Shown: positions 10,143-20,154 of the stretch, one piece after another | Layout of the letters: each line of letters begins with the position of its first letter | Position numbering within the stretch: the stretch's first letter is position 1 | Assembly: GCA_963748095.1 (NCBI GenBank) | Contig: CAVVIO010000003.1 | Location: 62,001-126,000 of the forward strand | From: CAVVIO01 sp963748095 | Lineage (GTDB): Bacteria > Bacteroidota > Bacteroidia > Bacteroidales > UBA10428 | Reading direction: 5' to 3' | Length of the DNA: 64,000 bases | Notes under the pieces: generated by a model | Database searches by the model: none | Seen by the model: the letters and a program-made list of their open reading frames with translations, nothing else | What the model was told of the DNA's origin: nothing | Program-made: the position numbers and the translations under genes

Positions 10143-10298
10143 ATGAAAAGGACATTTCAACCTTCAAATAGGAAACGTAGAAACAAACACGGTTTCAGAG
10201 AAAGAATGTCATCCGCTAACGGTAGAAAAGTATTGGCCAGCAGAAGGGCTAAAGGAAGAAAAAGGCTTACTGTTTCAGACGAGATCAGACGTAAATAA
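10143..10298 (+). CDS. rpmH: 50S ribosomal protein L34
   Basis: This 51-residue basic protein is a component of the large ribosomal subunit. MKRTFQPSNRKRRNKHGFRE and the RMSSANGRKVLASRRAKGR stretch are diagnostic of L34. The gene stands alone here with its own consensus promoter and terminator, without rnpA or yidC beside it. Confidence 0.97.
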   Translation: MKRTFQPSNRKRRNKHGFRERMSSANGRKVLASRRAKGRKRLTVSDEIRRK

Positions 10299-10325
10299 AA
10301 ATATTACGATACTCCTGTTATATTG

Positions 10326-10356
10326 AAATGGAAGGTTTTCCTGCCTTCCATTTTTT
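10326..10356 (+). terminator. Rho-independent terminator of rpmH
   Basis: AAATGGAAGG pairs perfectly with CCTTCCATTT around an eight-base loop, and a T run follows. It sits 28 bases after the rpmH stop codon. Confidence 0.9.
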
Positions 10357-10592
10357 AATGGTCGTACTTTCCGGATACCTTTTTTACAGGATTTGAATTT
10401 TCCTGTAGCCTTTTATAATTAGACTCTTCTCTTTTTTCGAAAAATCAGCAAAAATATATTTCTGAAAAGTTCTTTTGAAGACTTAGCAGGATTTAATAAA
10501 TGTCACTTCTAATTTCTTAATCTGTTCGAACCGGATAATGGCAATATAATTTTATATTTGCTTTTTCGTTGTTTCTTTAATACAACTTTTTT

Positions 10593-11435
10593 ATGAGACG
10601 TTACAAGCTGGTTGATTACATTCTGAGCAAAGTATTTCTGAAAAACCTGGGCTATTATATTGGCGGGGTAATCGTATTATTTTTCCTCATTTTTTTGATG
10701 ATCAGAATATACACGGATCATGGTGATGCATTTTCTGTTCCCGATTTCAAAGGAATGACACTGAAAAGTGTGGAAAAACTTGCTAAAGAAAAGAATTTGA
10801 ATTTTGAAGTTTTCGATTCGGTTTACTCGTCTGACTATTACCCAGGTACAGTGGTTGAACAACATCCGGTAGCCGGTTTCAAAGTTAAAAAATACCATAC
10901 TGTATATCTCACCATGAATGCCATAGGGAAGGAAAAGACCGTTATGCCCGGACTGGTTGGCCATACCTTAAGGCAGGCCAGGGCAATGATGATTACCTAC
11001 GGACTGAAAGTGGGCAAGTTATCCTATGTATACGATATAGCGAAAAACGTAGTTCTTGAACAGAATTATAGCGGACATACCATAAACAAGGGAGATACAA
11101 TTATAAAGGGATCTTTTATCGATCTGACCCTTGGTAAAGGACTTGGTGATGATAGAACCATGGTGCCACAGTTGATCGATATGACAAAGGAAGAAGCAAA
11201 AATAAAAGCTGCTGATTATTATTTCAGTCTTGGTGCTGTAAATATGGACGGTACTGTAAAAACAAAAAACGATTCCTCGAATGCACGTGTTTTTATGCAG
11301 CGACCTGAACATAATAAAAACATTTTGGTTCCGTTAGGATCATCGATAGACATTTGGTTAACCATTGATTCCACAAAAATGCCTTTGGCAGATACGCTGA
11401 AGCCTGAAACTGATGACCCGGATGAAATACCTTAA
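10593..11435 (+). CDS. Membrane-anchored PASTA-domain protein
   Basis: The 280-residue protein has a short cytoplasmic N-terminus, one transmembrane helix (about residues 20-42, IGGVIVLFFLIFLMI) and three periplasmic PASTA repeats. The repeats begin near FSVPDFKGMTL, TVMPGLVGHTL and TMVPQLIDMTK. PASTA repeats bind peptidoglycan fragments or beta-lactams in other proteins. This version lacks a kinase or transpeptidase domain. A pairing of PASTA protein and RluD-type synthase is common in Bacteroidota. A TATATTTG box at 10553-10560 is a candidate -7 element, but the -33 element is unclear. The next gene starts inside its 3' end. Confidence 0.85.
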   Translation: MRRYKLVDYILSKVFLKNLGYYIGGVIVLFFLIFLMIRIYTDHGDAFSVPDFKGMTLKSVEKLAKEKNLNFEVFDSVYSSDYYPGTVVEQHPVAGFKVKKYHTVYLTMNAIGKEKTVMPGLVGHTLRQARAMMITYGLKVGKLSYVYDIAKNVVLEQNYSGHTINKGDTIIKGSFIDLTLGKGLGDDRTMVPQLIDMTKEEAKIKAADYYFSLGAVNMDGTVKTKNDSSNARVFMQRPEHNKNILVPLGSSIDIWLTIDSTKMPLADTLKPETDDPDEIP

Positions 11436-13306
11436 AATAATTATTCTGATTATTCTCGCAGCAATATTTACTGTTAAAGATATTTATTGCCAGGAACTTC
11501 GTGGTTTACAAGAAAATGCCGTTCTTAAAAAATACATCAAGAACCATCCGGTTTCCCTGAAAAGTACCCAAGCCAGTGAAATTCTTACATTACCTTTTTT
11601 TGATGATTTCTCCACTTCTTCTGTAATTCCAGATCAGTCTAAATGGGAAGATAAAGACGTTTTCATTAACAATTCTTATCCTGTTGAACCTATATCAATA
11701 GGAGTGGCTACTCTGGATGCCATCAATCAGTACGGGAATGTCTACGCGATTAATGCAAGTCCTACTCTTTCTGATCATCTGACTTCACGACCCATCGATT
11801 TGTCTGCTTATGCAGGTACAGGTGATTCACTTTTTATCAGTTTTTTTTACCAGGCTGGTGGTATGGGCGATCTTCCCGAAAAGTCCGATTCGCTGACACT
11901 TGAATTTTTTTCTACAAATTCTAGGTAAATGGATTCATGCATGGTCGATACCAGGAGATACACTTGCACCCTTTAAACAAGTAATTCTTCCATTGCCCGA
12001 CAGCTTATTTCAGAACGGGTTTCAATTCAGGTTCAGTAACTATACCAGTATGTCGGTAAACGACGTAACCGGAGGAAAGGGAGCGCTCAGCAATGTCGAT
12101 CAGTGGAACCTCGATTATATTCAGTTAGATAATAAGCCCCGGGCAGCTTTCAGGAATCTTGACGATATTGCTTTTGTAGAACCGTTGCAATCTACCCTTA
12201 TTCTTTACCAGACAATTCCCTGGACACATATCAATAATGCCCAGTTTAACGGTAAAAAATCTGTTATAACAATTGTTTTTCGAAACGCCCATGATAAAGT
12301 GGTGAACATCAGTCGTTCATACCTGGTTACTAATCTCAATACAGGTAAAACCACCATTCCTGCCGAAGGAGGCAATGAGGATTTTCCTCCCGATTCAGTA
12401 TATGAGCGAAATGATTTTTTTAACGCAGGAATTATTTATGATGGTTCACCCGTTGGCAGGTTCCAGATCGAAAGTTACCTGGGCACTACCAATTCGGAGA
12501 TAAAATCAAATGATACTGTACGCCGTATTGAAGAATATAGTAATTATTATGCCTATGATGACGGAACCGCAGAATATGGTTTTGGGATTACCGGTGAATC
12601 TTCTGAACTTGCTCAGTTGGCATACAGATTTAAATTATATAAAGAAGATACCTTAAGCGCAGTTGACATTTATTTCAACAAAACACAATTTAATTATAAT
12701 TCCACTTTGCCCTTCCGGCTTTGTGTGTGGAGCAACAGGAACGGGGAGCCCGATAGCCTGGTATATTCGACTGATACGCTGTACAAACCTTCTTCCGATG
12801 TATCCCTTAACCAGTTTAAAAGATACTCGCTCGACACATTGATGGTAGTAAAAGACACGGTATATGTTGGTCTTATTCAAATAAGAAACGACTTTCTCAA
12901 CATCGGTTATGATGTGAACGATAATAATAAAAAGAATATTTTCATCAATACTGACGGAACCTGGTATAATCCTTCGGCAAGCATAAAGGACGGCTCACTG
13001 ATGATACGTCCGGTTTTTGGAAAGAATGTATTCACTGCAGTCCCCCGGATACCTGAACCGGAAAAAAACTCATTTATCTTTTATCCCAATCCCGCCAGTG
13101 ATCATATTTCGATAGAAAAAACAGCAGATATTATTGATGCCGACTGGCAGGTCAGCATTTATGATATATCCGGAAGAGCCGTGAAAAAATATGCGCGGTT
13201 TGAAACTTATATTGATCTGACAGACCTCAATGACGGTATTTATTTTATTCGTTTCACAAATTCCGGTAAACGCCAGGTAACCAAAAAACTGTTAATTGTT
13301 CACTAA
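11422..13306 (+). pseudogene. Secreted T9SS cargo protein with C-terminal sorting domain, frameshifted
   Basis: The protein would have about 628 residues. A signal peptide ends near IYCQ. The long beta-rich body has no domain I can name. The C-terminus is a type A T9SS sorting domain (FIFYPNPASDHISIE, then VSIYDISGRAVKKY, then LNDGIYFIRF and KKLLIVH). T9SS exports such proteins across the outer membrane, often attaching them to the surface. The frame breaks between LEFFSTN and GKWIHAW, near 11911-11925, where one extra base (AAATTCTAGG) creates a stop at 11928. The start is the ATG at 11422 or 11413, overlapping the PASTA gene. The substrate or role is unknown. Confidence 0.75.
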
Positions 13307-13310
13307 TTCA

Positions 13311-14366
13311 ATGGATACCGGATCAAACACAGATTTTAACGAAAACGAACAGGGAGAACTTTATGAGCATTACCGTTTTGATGTTGATAAAGGACAGGGT
13401 CTGTTGCGTATCGACAAATATCTTTTCAATAAGCTCGAAAATATTTCACGTAACAAAATTCAGAATGCTGCCGTTGCCGGGAATATCCTTGTAAATGATA
13501 ATCCGGTAAAGTCGAATTACAAAATCAAACCCAACGATACAATATCTATTGTTCTGCCGCATCCACCCAGGGAATTCGAGCTGATCCCCGAGGATATTCC
13601 TGTCGACATTGTTTATGAGGATGACGAAATTATCGTGGTAAATAAAAAAGCAGGGATGGTAGTACACCCCGGACACGGTAATTATACAGGGACATTGATC
13701 AATGCTCTTGCTTATCATCTAAAGGATTTACCCTTGTTTCAAAAAGGGGAGATCCGTCCCGGACTGGTGCATCGTATCGATAAAAACACATCGGGAATCC
13801 TGGTTGTTGCCAAAACGGAACAGGCTCTTAACAGGCTGGCAAAGCAATTTTTCGATCGTACAACCGAACGTACTTATTTTGCCTTGGTGTGGGGGAATAT
13901 GGAAGAGGAAGAAGGAACGGTTACTGGAAATATCGGGCGCAGCCTGAAGGACCGTATGAAAATGCACGTTTTTCCGGACGGTGAATATGGAAAACATGCA
14001 GTTACGCATTATAAAGTTCTGGAAAAGCTCGGGTATGTAAACCTGCTGGAATGCAAACTCGAAACCGGCCGTACGCACCAGATCAGGGTTCATATGGAAT
14101 ACATCGGCCATCCGTTATTTAATGATGAACGATATGGTGGTGACCGTATTCTGAAAGGTACCACATTTACAAAATACAAACAGTTTGTTCAGAATTGTTT
14201 TAAAATATTGCCCGGACATGCGCTGCATGCCAAGTCACTTGGGTTTAAACATCCGGTAACCGGCAAATACATGTTTTTCGATTCGGAACTTCCTGAAAAT
14301 ATGCAGCAGTTGATCGAAAAATGGAGGAATTATATTTCTAACAGGGACATAGAGGAAGAAGAATAA
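13311..14366 (+). CDS. rluD: RluD-family 23S rRNA pseudouridine synthase
   Basis: The enzyme converts uridines to pseudouridine in rRNA. RluD targets helix 69 of 23S rRNA. An S4 RNA-binding domain spans about residues 20-85 (RIDKYLFNKLENISRNKIQ). The catalytic domain follows with the RluA/RluD motif HRIDKNTSGILVVAKT, in which the Asp is the nucleophile. It ends with a typical LETGRTHQIRVHM and a CFKILPGHALHAKSLGF segment. The start is the ATG at 13311, 4 bases after the stop of the T9SS cargo gene. Assignment to RluD rather than RluC or RluA rests on the S4 domain and length (351 residues). Confidence 0.88.
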   Translation: MDTGSNTDFNENEQGELYEHYRFDVDKGQGLLRIDKYLFNKLENISRNKIQNAAVAGNILVNDNPVKSNYKIKPNDTISIVLPHPPREFELIPEDIPVDIVYEDDEIIVVNKKAGMVVHPGHGNYTGTLINALAYHLKDLPLFQKGEIRPGLVHRIDKNTSGILVVAKTEQALNRLAKQFFDRTTERTYFALVWGNMEEEEGTVTGNIGRSLKDRMKMHVFPDGEYGKHAVTHYKVLEKLGYVNLLECKLETGRTHQIRVHMEYIGHPLFNDERYGGDRILKGTTFTKYKQFVQNCFKILPGHALHAKSLGFKHPVTGKYMFFDSELPENMQQLIEKWRNYISNRDIEEEE

Positions 14367-14477
14367 ATATGAAATGGTTGGTATAAAATTTGTCAGAAAT
14401 CAACAATGTTTTTTAAATACCGTAATGCATGAACGGAACCTTTTTATAATATTTCCTTAACACCAATCAAAATTCAC

Positions 14478-16970
14478 ATGAAATCATTTATTCTTGCCTG
14501 CATCTTTATTTTATTATCAACCTTATCCGTTTATTCCCAAAACAAGATTATTTCAGGCCGTGTAATCGATAAAAATACTCACGAAGCGTTACCCTTTGTC
14601 AATATTGTATATAATGAAAGAGGAAACGGCACTGTATCGGATATAGACGGAAATTTTAAAATTAATATATATCCGGCGCCATCATTTCTGAAATTCAGTT
14701 ATGTAGGATATTTTACAAAACAAGTCAGTTTAAGCTCGTTCAGCGATCTTTCAAAAATAGTGGTGGAACTCGATCCAAGGGCTTATTCAATAGAAGAAGT
14801 CAGGGTGATGCCTGGTGAAAATCCTGCTCACCGTATCATTGAGCTGGCATCAGAAAACAGGAAACTCAACAATCCTGAAGATCTGAATTCCTTTTCTTAC
14901 CTGGCTTATAATAAGATGTATTTTACTTTCGATATGGATAGCATGACCGTGAAAAAAAATGCTTCAGCCAAAAAGAAAAGAAAACAGGTTTCCGAAAATG
15001 ACTCCCTGCTTTATTCGGGGGTAGACTCTTCAGAAATCAGAGCCAGGAAATTTGCGAATGAGCAGTACCTGTTCCTGATGGAAGCCATCAACAGCAGGAA
15101 ATTTATGAAGCCCGATCTGAATAAAGAAGAGATCATTGCCTCCCGGGTATCGGGATTCAAAAAGCCATCTTTCGTTATGCTGGCGTCTCAGTTCCAGTCA
15201 TTTTCATTTTATGGTGACTATGTAACCATCGGAGCGAAGAAATACCTGAACCCATTAAGCAAAGGAAGCCTGGAAAAATATCATTTTCGCCTTGAGGACA
15301 CATTATATACACAAAGGGGTGATACTGTATTTATTATTTCTTTTCGCCCGAATGAAAACAGAAATTTTGCGGGACTGAAAGGTGTTTTGTATATAAATTC
15401 ATATAAATATGCTGTTCAGAATGTGCTGGCAGAAGCCAGTGTGCCTGAAAAAGAAATGATGACATTCAGCATACAGCAACAGTATAAACTTATCGACAAT
15501 CAGTATTGGTTTCCTTCACAACTTAGTACCAACATCGTTTTTAATAATCTGGAAGTTGGGACCAGTACAAAATCCACGAATATGCTTGCTATAGGAAAAT
15601 CATGGATTCTGAATGTTCGTATTAATCCGGAACTTAAGCACAGTGAATTCGACGAAGTTACCTCTGACATAAAAAAGGATGCTTATCTGGAAAACGATAG
15701 TTTATGGAATGCATACAGATACAGGCCTCTTACTGAAAAAGAAATAAAAACCTATGATGTAATCGACAGTGTTGGACAGGCGCATCACTTCGACCGGTTA
15801 TTCGGTTCACTGGAAACACTGATGACCGGATATCTGCCCACGCATTATTTCAATATAAAACTGGGATCCCTGATCGATTATAATGATTATGAAGGCTGGA
15901 GGCTTGGAATAGGAGGAAAAACAAACAAGAATGTTTCAGATTATTTTTCTGTAGGGGGACATGTAGCATATGGATTTAAGGATAAGGCATTTAAATATGG
16001 AGCCAATGTTAGCATTACTCCGTTTAAGGACAAAGAATATTACTTCAGTGTCCGTTACCTGGATGACCTGGCAGAATCGGGCGGATATTCATTCCTGGGA
16101 GATGGTGATCTTTTCAATACTGAAGATTACAGGAAATACCTGGTGGAGCGTATGGATAAACTGGTGCAGAAAGAAGTTGTTGTGGGAGGCAGGGCTTTGA
16201 AATACCTGCAGGTAAACCTGTCTTTAAGCCGCAACCTTCGCACAGTTACCAATGATTATATGTATGCTTACTCGGAGAATAATCCTTCTGTAAGTGTTAA
16301 TAGTTTCCGGTTTACTGAAGCTGGTATCCGTTTCAGATATGCATTCAGAGAAGGGTACACGGTAACTCCCGGAGGAAATAAGTTCCCCGAAGAAACCAAA
16401 TATCCTGTCATTTCCGGAAACCTGATCAAAGGGATGAAGTTACTGGATGGGAATTACGACTACCTGAAACTGGAAGCTAAGATTACCAAAAATTTTACCA
16501 CCAAGGGATTCGGGCAATCGAAGATTCAACTTACAAGTGGATTTGCAAGTGGTGATCTGCCTTATCCTATTCTTTACAACGGACATGGCAGTTACAGGTC
16601 ATTTACCATCGAATCGGAAAATTCGTTTGCTACGATGCGTATGAATGAATTTCTTTCCGACCGGTTTGTTTCGTTGTACTTTTCACAAAATTTTGGAAAG
16701 TTACTTTTCAGAAGTCCCTATTTTCATCCGGATATCGTACTGGCAAATAATATTGGCTTTGGCAGTCTTGGATCTCCCGAAAAGCACCGGAATATCGATT
16801 TTAAAACAATGGAAAAAGGATATTTTGAGTGTGGCCTTATGATTAATAATCTTCTGAGACAACGGTTTTTTGGTTATGGTTTTGGTGTATTTTATCGGTA
16901 TGGTCCATATTCATTTAGCAGGCAAAAAGATAACTTTGCCTATAAATTTACCTTATCATTCAATTTATAA
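14478..16970 (+). CDS. DUF5686 outer-membrane protein with carboxypeptidase-regulatory domain
   Basis: The 830-residue protein has a signal peptide (ending VYSQ) and an N-terminal CarboxypepD-regulatory-like beta-sandwich (about 23-105, IISGRVIDKNTHEALPFVNI). A DUF5686 region follows. From about residue 450 it is strand-rich, ends FTLSFNL and probably forms a beta barrel. A Lys-rich patch (KKNASAKKKRKQ) near residue 160 is probably a surface loop. The family is common and conserved in Bacteroidota, but its function is not established. It sits alone, just ahead of era. Confidence 0.8.
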   Translation: MKSFILACIFILLSTLSVYSQNKIISGRVIDKNTHEALPFVNIVYNERGNGTVSDIDGNFKINIYPAPSFLKFSYVGYFTKQVSLSSFSDLSKIVVELDPRAYSIEEVRVMPGENPAHRIIELASENRKLNNPEDLNSFSYLAYNKMYFTFDMDSMTVKKNASAKKKRKQVSENDSLLYSGVDSSEIRARKFANEQYLFLMEAINSRKFMKPDLNKEEIIASRVSGFKKPSFVMLASQFQSFSFYGDYVTIGAKKYLNPLSKGSLEKYHFRLEDTLYTQRGDTVFIISFRPNENRNFAGLKGVLYINSYKYAVQNVLAEASVPEKEMMTFSIQQQYKLIDNQYWFPSQLSTNIVFNNLEVGTSTKSTNMLAIGKSWILNVRINPELKHSEFDEVTSDIKKDAYLENDSLWNAYRYRPLTEKEIKTYDVIDSVGQAHHFDRLFGSLETLMTGYLPTHYFNIKLGSLIDYNDYEGWRLGIGGKTNKNVSDYFSVGGHVAYGFKDKAFKYGANVSITPFKDKEYYFSVRYLDDLAESGGYSFLGDGDLFNTEDYRKYLVERMDKLVQKEVVVGGRALKYLQVNLSLSRNLRTVTNDYMYAYSENNPSVSVNSFRFTEAGIRFRYAFREGYTVTPGGNKFPEETKYPVISGNLIKGMKLLDGNYDYLKLEAKITKNFTTKGFGQSKIQLTSGFASGDLPYPILYNGHGSYRSFTIESENSFATMRMNEFLSDRFVSLYFSQNFGKLLFRSPYFHPDIVLANNIGFGSLGSPEKHRNIDFKTMEKGYFECGLMINNLLRQRFFGYGFGVFYRYGPYSFSRQKDNFAYKFTLSFNL

Positions 16971-16998
16971 CTTACTTTGCAAAAAATAAGCAATAAAC

Positions 16999-17877
16999 AT
17001 GGCACATAAATCCGGTTTTGTAAATATCATCGGCAATCCGAATGTAGGTAAATCCACATTAATGAATTCACTGGTTGGTGAACAGCTTTCTATTATCACC
17101 CATAAGGCACAGACAACAAGGCACCGGATAATGGGAATTGTTAACGGGGAAGATTTTCAGATTGTATATTCCGACACGCCCGGAATTATTAAACCAAATT
17201 ACCAGTTGCAGGAAGCAATGATGAGGTCAGTGTCTTCTGCTTTCGAAGATGCCGATATTATACTTTATATTACCGATGTTATTGAAACAGCAGAAAAGAA
17301 CGAACATTACCTGGATATAATGAAAAACACAGACATTCCGGTAATTCTTGTCATTAATAAAGTCGATCTTACCACGCAGGATGACCTGAATCTGTTGGTC
17401 GACAAATGGGCAGAGATACTGCCGAAGGCCATGATCATTCCGGTCTCGGCACTTAAAGCATTTAATGTAAATGCAGTAATGGATAAAATCCAGGAATTAT
17501 TGCCTGAAGGTGAAGCATACTTCCCGAAAGATACGTTAACTGATAAATCCGAGCGCTTTTTTGTGTCGGAGATCATACGTGAAAGAATACTGATAAACTA
17601 CAAAAAAGAAATTCCCTACTCAACAGAGGTGGAGATCGAATCCTTTAAGGAAGCGGAAGATATCATACGTATCAGGGCTGTGATTCACGTTATCAGAATG
17701 AGTCAGAAGGGAATAATAATCGGCCACCAGGGAAAGGCCCTGAAAAAAACTGGTACAGAAGCCCGGAAGGAAATTGAAACGTTCATGGGTAAAAAAGTTT
17801 ACCTTGAACTATTTGTAAAAGTGAACAAAGACTGGCGTGATAAACCGAATGTATTGCGTAATTTTGGATACCGGTAA
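16999..17877 (+). CDS. era: GTPase Era
   Basis: Era is an essential GTPase that binds the 3' end of 16S rRNA and helps 30S maturation. G1 is GNPNVGKST, G3 is DTPG and G4 is NKVD. The C-terminal KH domain includes VIRMSQKGIIIGHQGKALKKTG. At 292 residues it has normal length. The order era, Dabb protein, der with short gaps suggests a ribosome-assembly transcript. Confidence 0.96.
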   Translation: MAHKSGFVNIIGNPNVGKSTLMNSLVGEQLSIITHKAQTTRHRIMGIVNGEDFQIVYSDTPGIIKPNYQLQEAMMRSVSSAFEDADIILYITDVIETAEKNEHYLDIMKNTDIPVILVINKVDLTTQDDLNLLVDKWAEILPKAMIIPVSALKAFNVNAVMDKIQELLPEGEAYFPKDTLTDKSERFFVSEIIRERILINYKKEIPYSTEVEIESFKEAEDIIRIRAVIHVIRMSQKGIIIGHQGKALKKTGTEARKEIETFMGKKVYLELFVKVNKDWRDKPNVLRNFGYR

Positions 17878-17894
17878 TTTAAAAAATTCCTGCT

Positions 17895-18200
17895 ATGATC
17901 AGACATATTGTAATATGGAAGTTAGACGATTCCTATATACCTGAAGAAAAATTGGCACTTATCAGCGAAATGGAAAAACAACTGAGGTCGTTGAAAGGTA
18001 AAGTCACTCAGCTTAAAAGTATGGAGGTGCAAAGGAATGCTGCGCAAGCAGCCGAAACAAATTTCGATATTATACTCGATACAACATTTGACAGTATTAC
18101 GACCCTTAGTGAGTACCAGGAACATCCCGAACATAAAGAGGTGGTTGCCAGATTGAGTAAAATAAAAAAACACCGGGCAGCAATTGATTATGAAGTTTAA
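17895..18200 (+). CDS. Dabb-domain (stress-responsive alpha/beta barrel) protein
   Basis: This 101-residue protein is a single ferredoxin-like Dabb domain. It opens with MIRHIVIWKL and holds the family's FDIILDTTFDS strand and the late HPEHKEV motif. Such proteins form dimers with a small barrel cavity. Some act as cyclases or stress proteins, and most are uncharacterised. It starts 17 bases after era and ends 22 bases before der, so it is probably cotranscribed. No role in ribosome assembly is known. Confidence 0.8.
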   Translation: MIRHIVIWKLDDSYIPEEKLALISEMEKQLRSLKGKVTQLKSMEVQRNAAQAAETNFDIILDTTFDSITTLSEYQEHPEHKEVVARLSKIKKHRAAIDYEV

Positions 18201-18222
18201 AAAGTAAAAAAGGACATACAAA

Positions 18223-19527
18223 TTGGGGAATATAATAGCAATAGTAGGCAGGCCGAATGTGGGAAAATCGACATTATTTAACAGGCTGACAGAAACACGG
18301 GCCGCAATAGTTGATGAGACCAGTGGCGTAACCCGTGACCGGCATTATGGTAAATCGCTGTGGAACGGAAAGGAATTTTCAGTCATCGACACAGGGGGGT
18401 ATGTAATAAATTCAGACGATGTTTTTGAACAGGAAATTCGCAAACAGGTCAACCTGGCGATTGAAGAAGCCGATGTAATTCTTTTTCTTGTCGACGTTAT
18501 CAGTGGAATAACTGACCTGGACGAATCGGTGGCAGTCATGTTACGCAAAATAAACAAGCCCGTTTTCCTTGTCGTGAATAAGGTGGATAATAACGACCGG
18601 ATTTATGATGCATCTGTATTTTACGGTTTCGGTTTAGGAGAACTGTATTGCATTTCTTCAATAAATGGCAGCGGAACGGGTGATTTACTGGATGCTGTAG
18701 TAAAAACATTTACAAAACCGGAAGAGGAAGAAGTTCCGGACATTCCAAGAATTGCTATTATCGGACGACCAAATGTGGGTAAATCTTCATTGGCCAATGC
18801 ACTTATTGGGGAAGAACGGAATATTGTTACTCCCATTTCAGGTACCACCCGCGACTCTGTTCATACACGGTATACCAAGTTCAACCACGATTTTTTTCTG
18901 ATTGATACGGCAGGTCTGCGTAAAAAAGGAAAAGTATTTGAAGACCTTGAATTTTATTCTGTAATGCGTTCTGTCAGGGCTATTGAATATTCCGATGTCT
19001 GTTTGTTATTGATCGATGCTACCCGTGGACTGGAATCACAGGACCTGAATATCTTTAACCTGGTAAAGAAAAACCACAAAGGGATCGTATTGCTTATCAA
19101 CAAATGGGACCTTATAGAAAAAGATACAGCTTCCACACGTAATCTTACAAAAGATATAAAGGAAAAGCTGGCCCCGTTTCAGGACATACCTGTAATTTTC
19201 ACTTCAGCAACTACCAAACAACGTATTCATAAAGTGCTTGATACGGCAATGGAAGTATTTGAAAACCGGAAAAAAAGGATTCCCACCCGTAAACTAAACG
19301 ACATAATGCTGGAGGCTATTGAAAAATATCCTCCTCCTTCGGTAAAGGGAAAATATGTGAAAATTAAATATATTACCCAGTTACCCATGCATTATCCGGC
19401 ATTTGCTTTTTTCTGTAATCTGCCACAGTATGTTAAGGAACCCTACAAACGTTATCTTGAAAATCGACTCCGGGAAGAATTTAATTTTACGGGTGTTCCG
19501 GTACAGATTTATTTAAGAAAAAAGTAA
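18223..19527 (+). CDS. der: Ribosome-assembly GTPase Der (EngA)
   Basis: Der is a tandem GTPase needed for 50S subunit assembly. The first G domain has GRPNVGKSTLFNRL, DTGG and NKVD. The second has GRPNVGKSSLANAL, DTAGLRKKG and NKWD. A KH-like C-terminal domain follows (LPMHYPAFAFFCN). At 434 residues it has normal length. The start is a TTG at 18223: the sequence from there (MGNIIAIVGRPNVGKS) fits the family exactly, and there is no ATG close by. Confidence 0.96.
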   Translation: MGNIIAIVGRPNVGKSTLFNRLTETRAAIVDETSGVTRDRHYGKSLWNGKEFSVIDTGGYVINSDDVFEQEIRKQVNLAIEEADVILFLVDVISGITDLDESVAVMLRKINKPVFLVVNKVDNNDRIYDASVFYGFGLGELYCISSINGSGTGDLLDAVVKTFTKPEEEEVPDIPRIAIIGRPNVGKSSLANALIGEERNIVTPISGTTRDSVHTRYTKFNHDFFLIDTAGLRKKGKVFEDLEFYSVMRSVRAIEYSDVCLLLIDATRGLESQDLNIFNLVKKNHKGIVLLINKWDLIEKDTASTRNLTKDIKEKLAPFQDIPVIFTSATTKQRIHKVLDTAMEVFENRKKRIPTRKLNDIMLEAIEKYPPPSVKGKYVKIKYITQLPMHYPAFAFFCNLPQYVKEPYKRYLENRLREEFNFTGVPVQIYLRKK

Positions 19528-19555
19528 CTTAGCATATATTTCCCGGAACATATTA

Positions 19556-20098
19556 ATGAGTTGTAGTATGAAACATCGTTTGAATACATTGAAAATAACA
19601 GGTCTCCTGATTGCAGGAATGTTTTTTCTAGTTGTCTTTTTTTCGTGTCAGAAAATTGAGAAAGTTAGCCCTATACCTAAAATTGCATTCAAAAGTTTCA
19701 CTTTTTCATCTGATACAGATGCATTGGGAAATTATATAAAAGTTGGCGAACTGGTCTTTTCATTTATTGACGGGGATGACGATATAGGAGTTGATACAAC
19801 TACCCGGCCGGGAGATTCTACTTATTACAACCTTTTTCTTATTCCTTTTAAGAAAGTTGACGGTGTGTATAGTCAAATTGAGGTGGATCCTTATTTTCCG
19901 CCTTTAAATTACAGGATCCCTAATGATCCGCGGATGAAACGTGATGGACAGGATAAAACACTGAAAGGGGAAATCAGTGTTGAAATTCAATATCAGGTGG
20001 TTCCTCCATATGATACCATTAAATATGAATTTTATGTCCGCGACAGGGCTTACAACAAAAGTAATGTGGCTTCCACAACGGATATTACCTTTAAATAA
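19556..20098 (+). CDS. Hypothetical lipoprotein
   Basis: The 180-residue protein has a basic N-terminus, a hydrophobic segment and a candidate lipobox (VVFFSC, Cys about residue 31), though the residue before the Cys is Ser after Phe, a loose match. The mature part is beta-rich with acidic DGDDDIGVD and DRAYNKSNVAS motifs, which recall Ig-like or calcium-binding lipoprotein domains. I do not recognise the family. The start is an ATG at 19556, or 19568. It converges on dnaB with 56 bases between stops. Confidence 0.65.
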   Translation: MSCSMKHRLNTLKITGLLIAGMFFLVVFFSCQKIEKVSPIPKIAFKSFTFSSDTDALGNYIKVGELVFSFIDGDDDIGVDTTTRPGDSTYYNLFLIPFKKVDGVYSQIEVDPYFPPLNYRIPNDPRMKRDGQDKTLKGEISVEIQYQVVPPYDTIKYEFYVRDRAYNKSNVASTTDITFK

Positions 20099-20154
20099 CA
20101 CTGTAACTTATAATCCGGGCATATAAATAGCCGATTGTCTTTTTAGTAAAAAAT

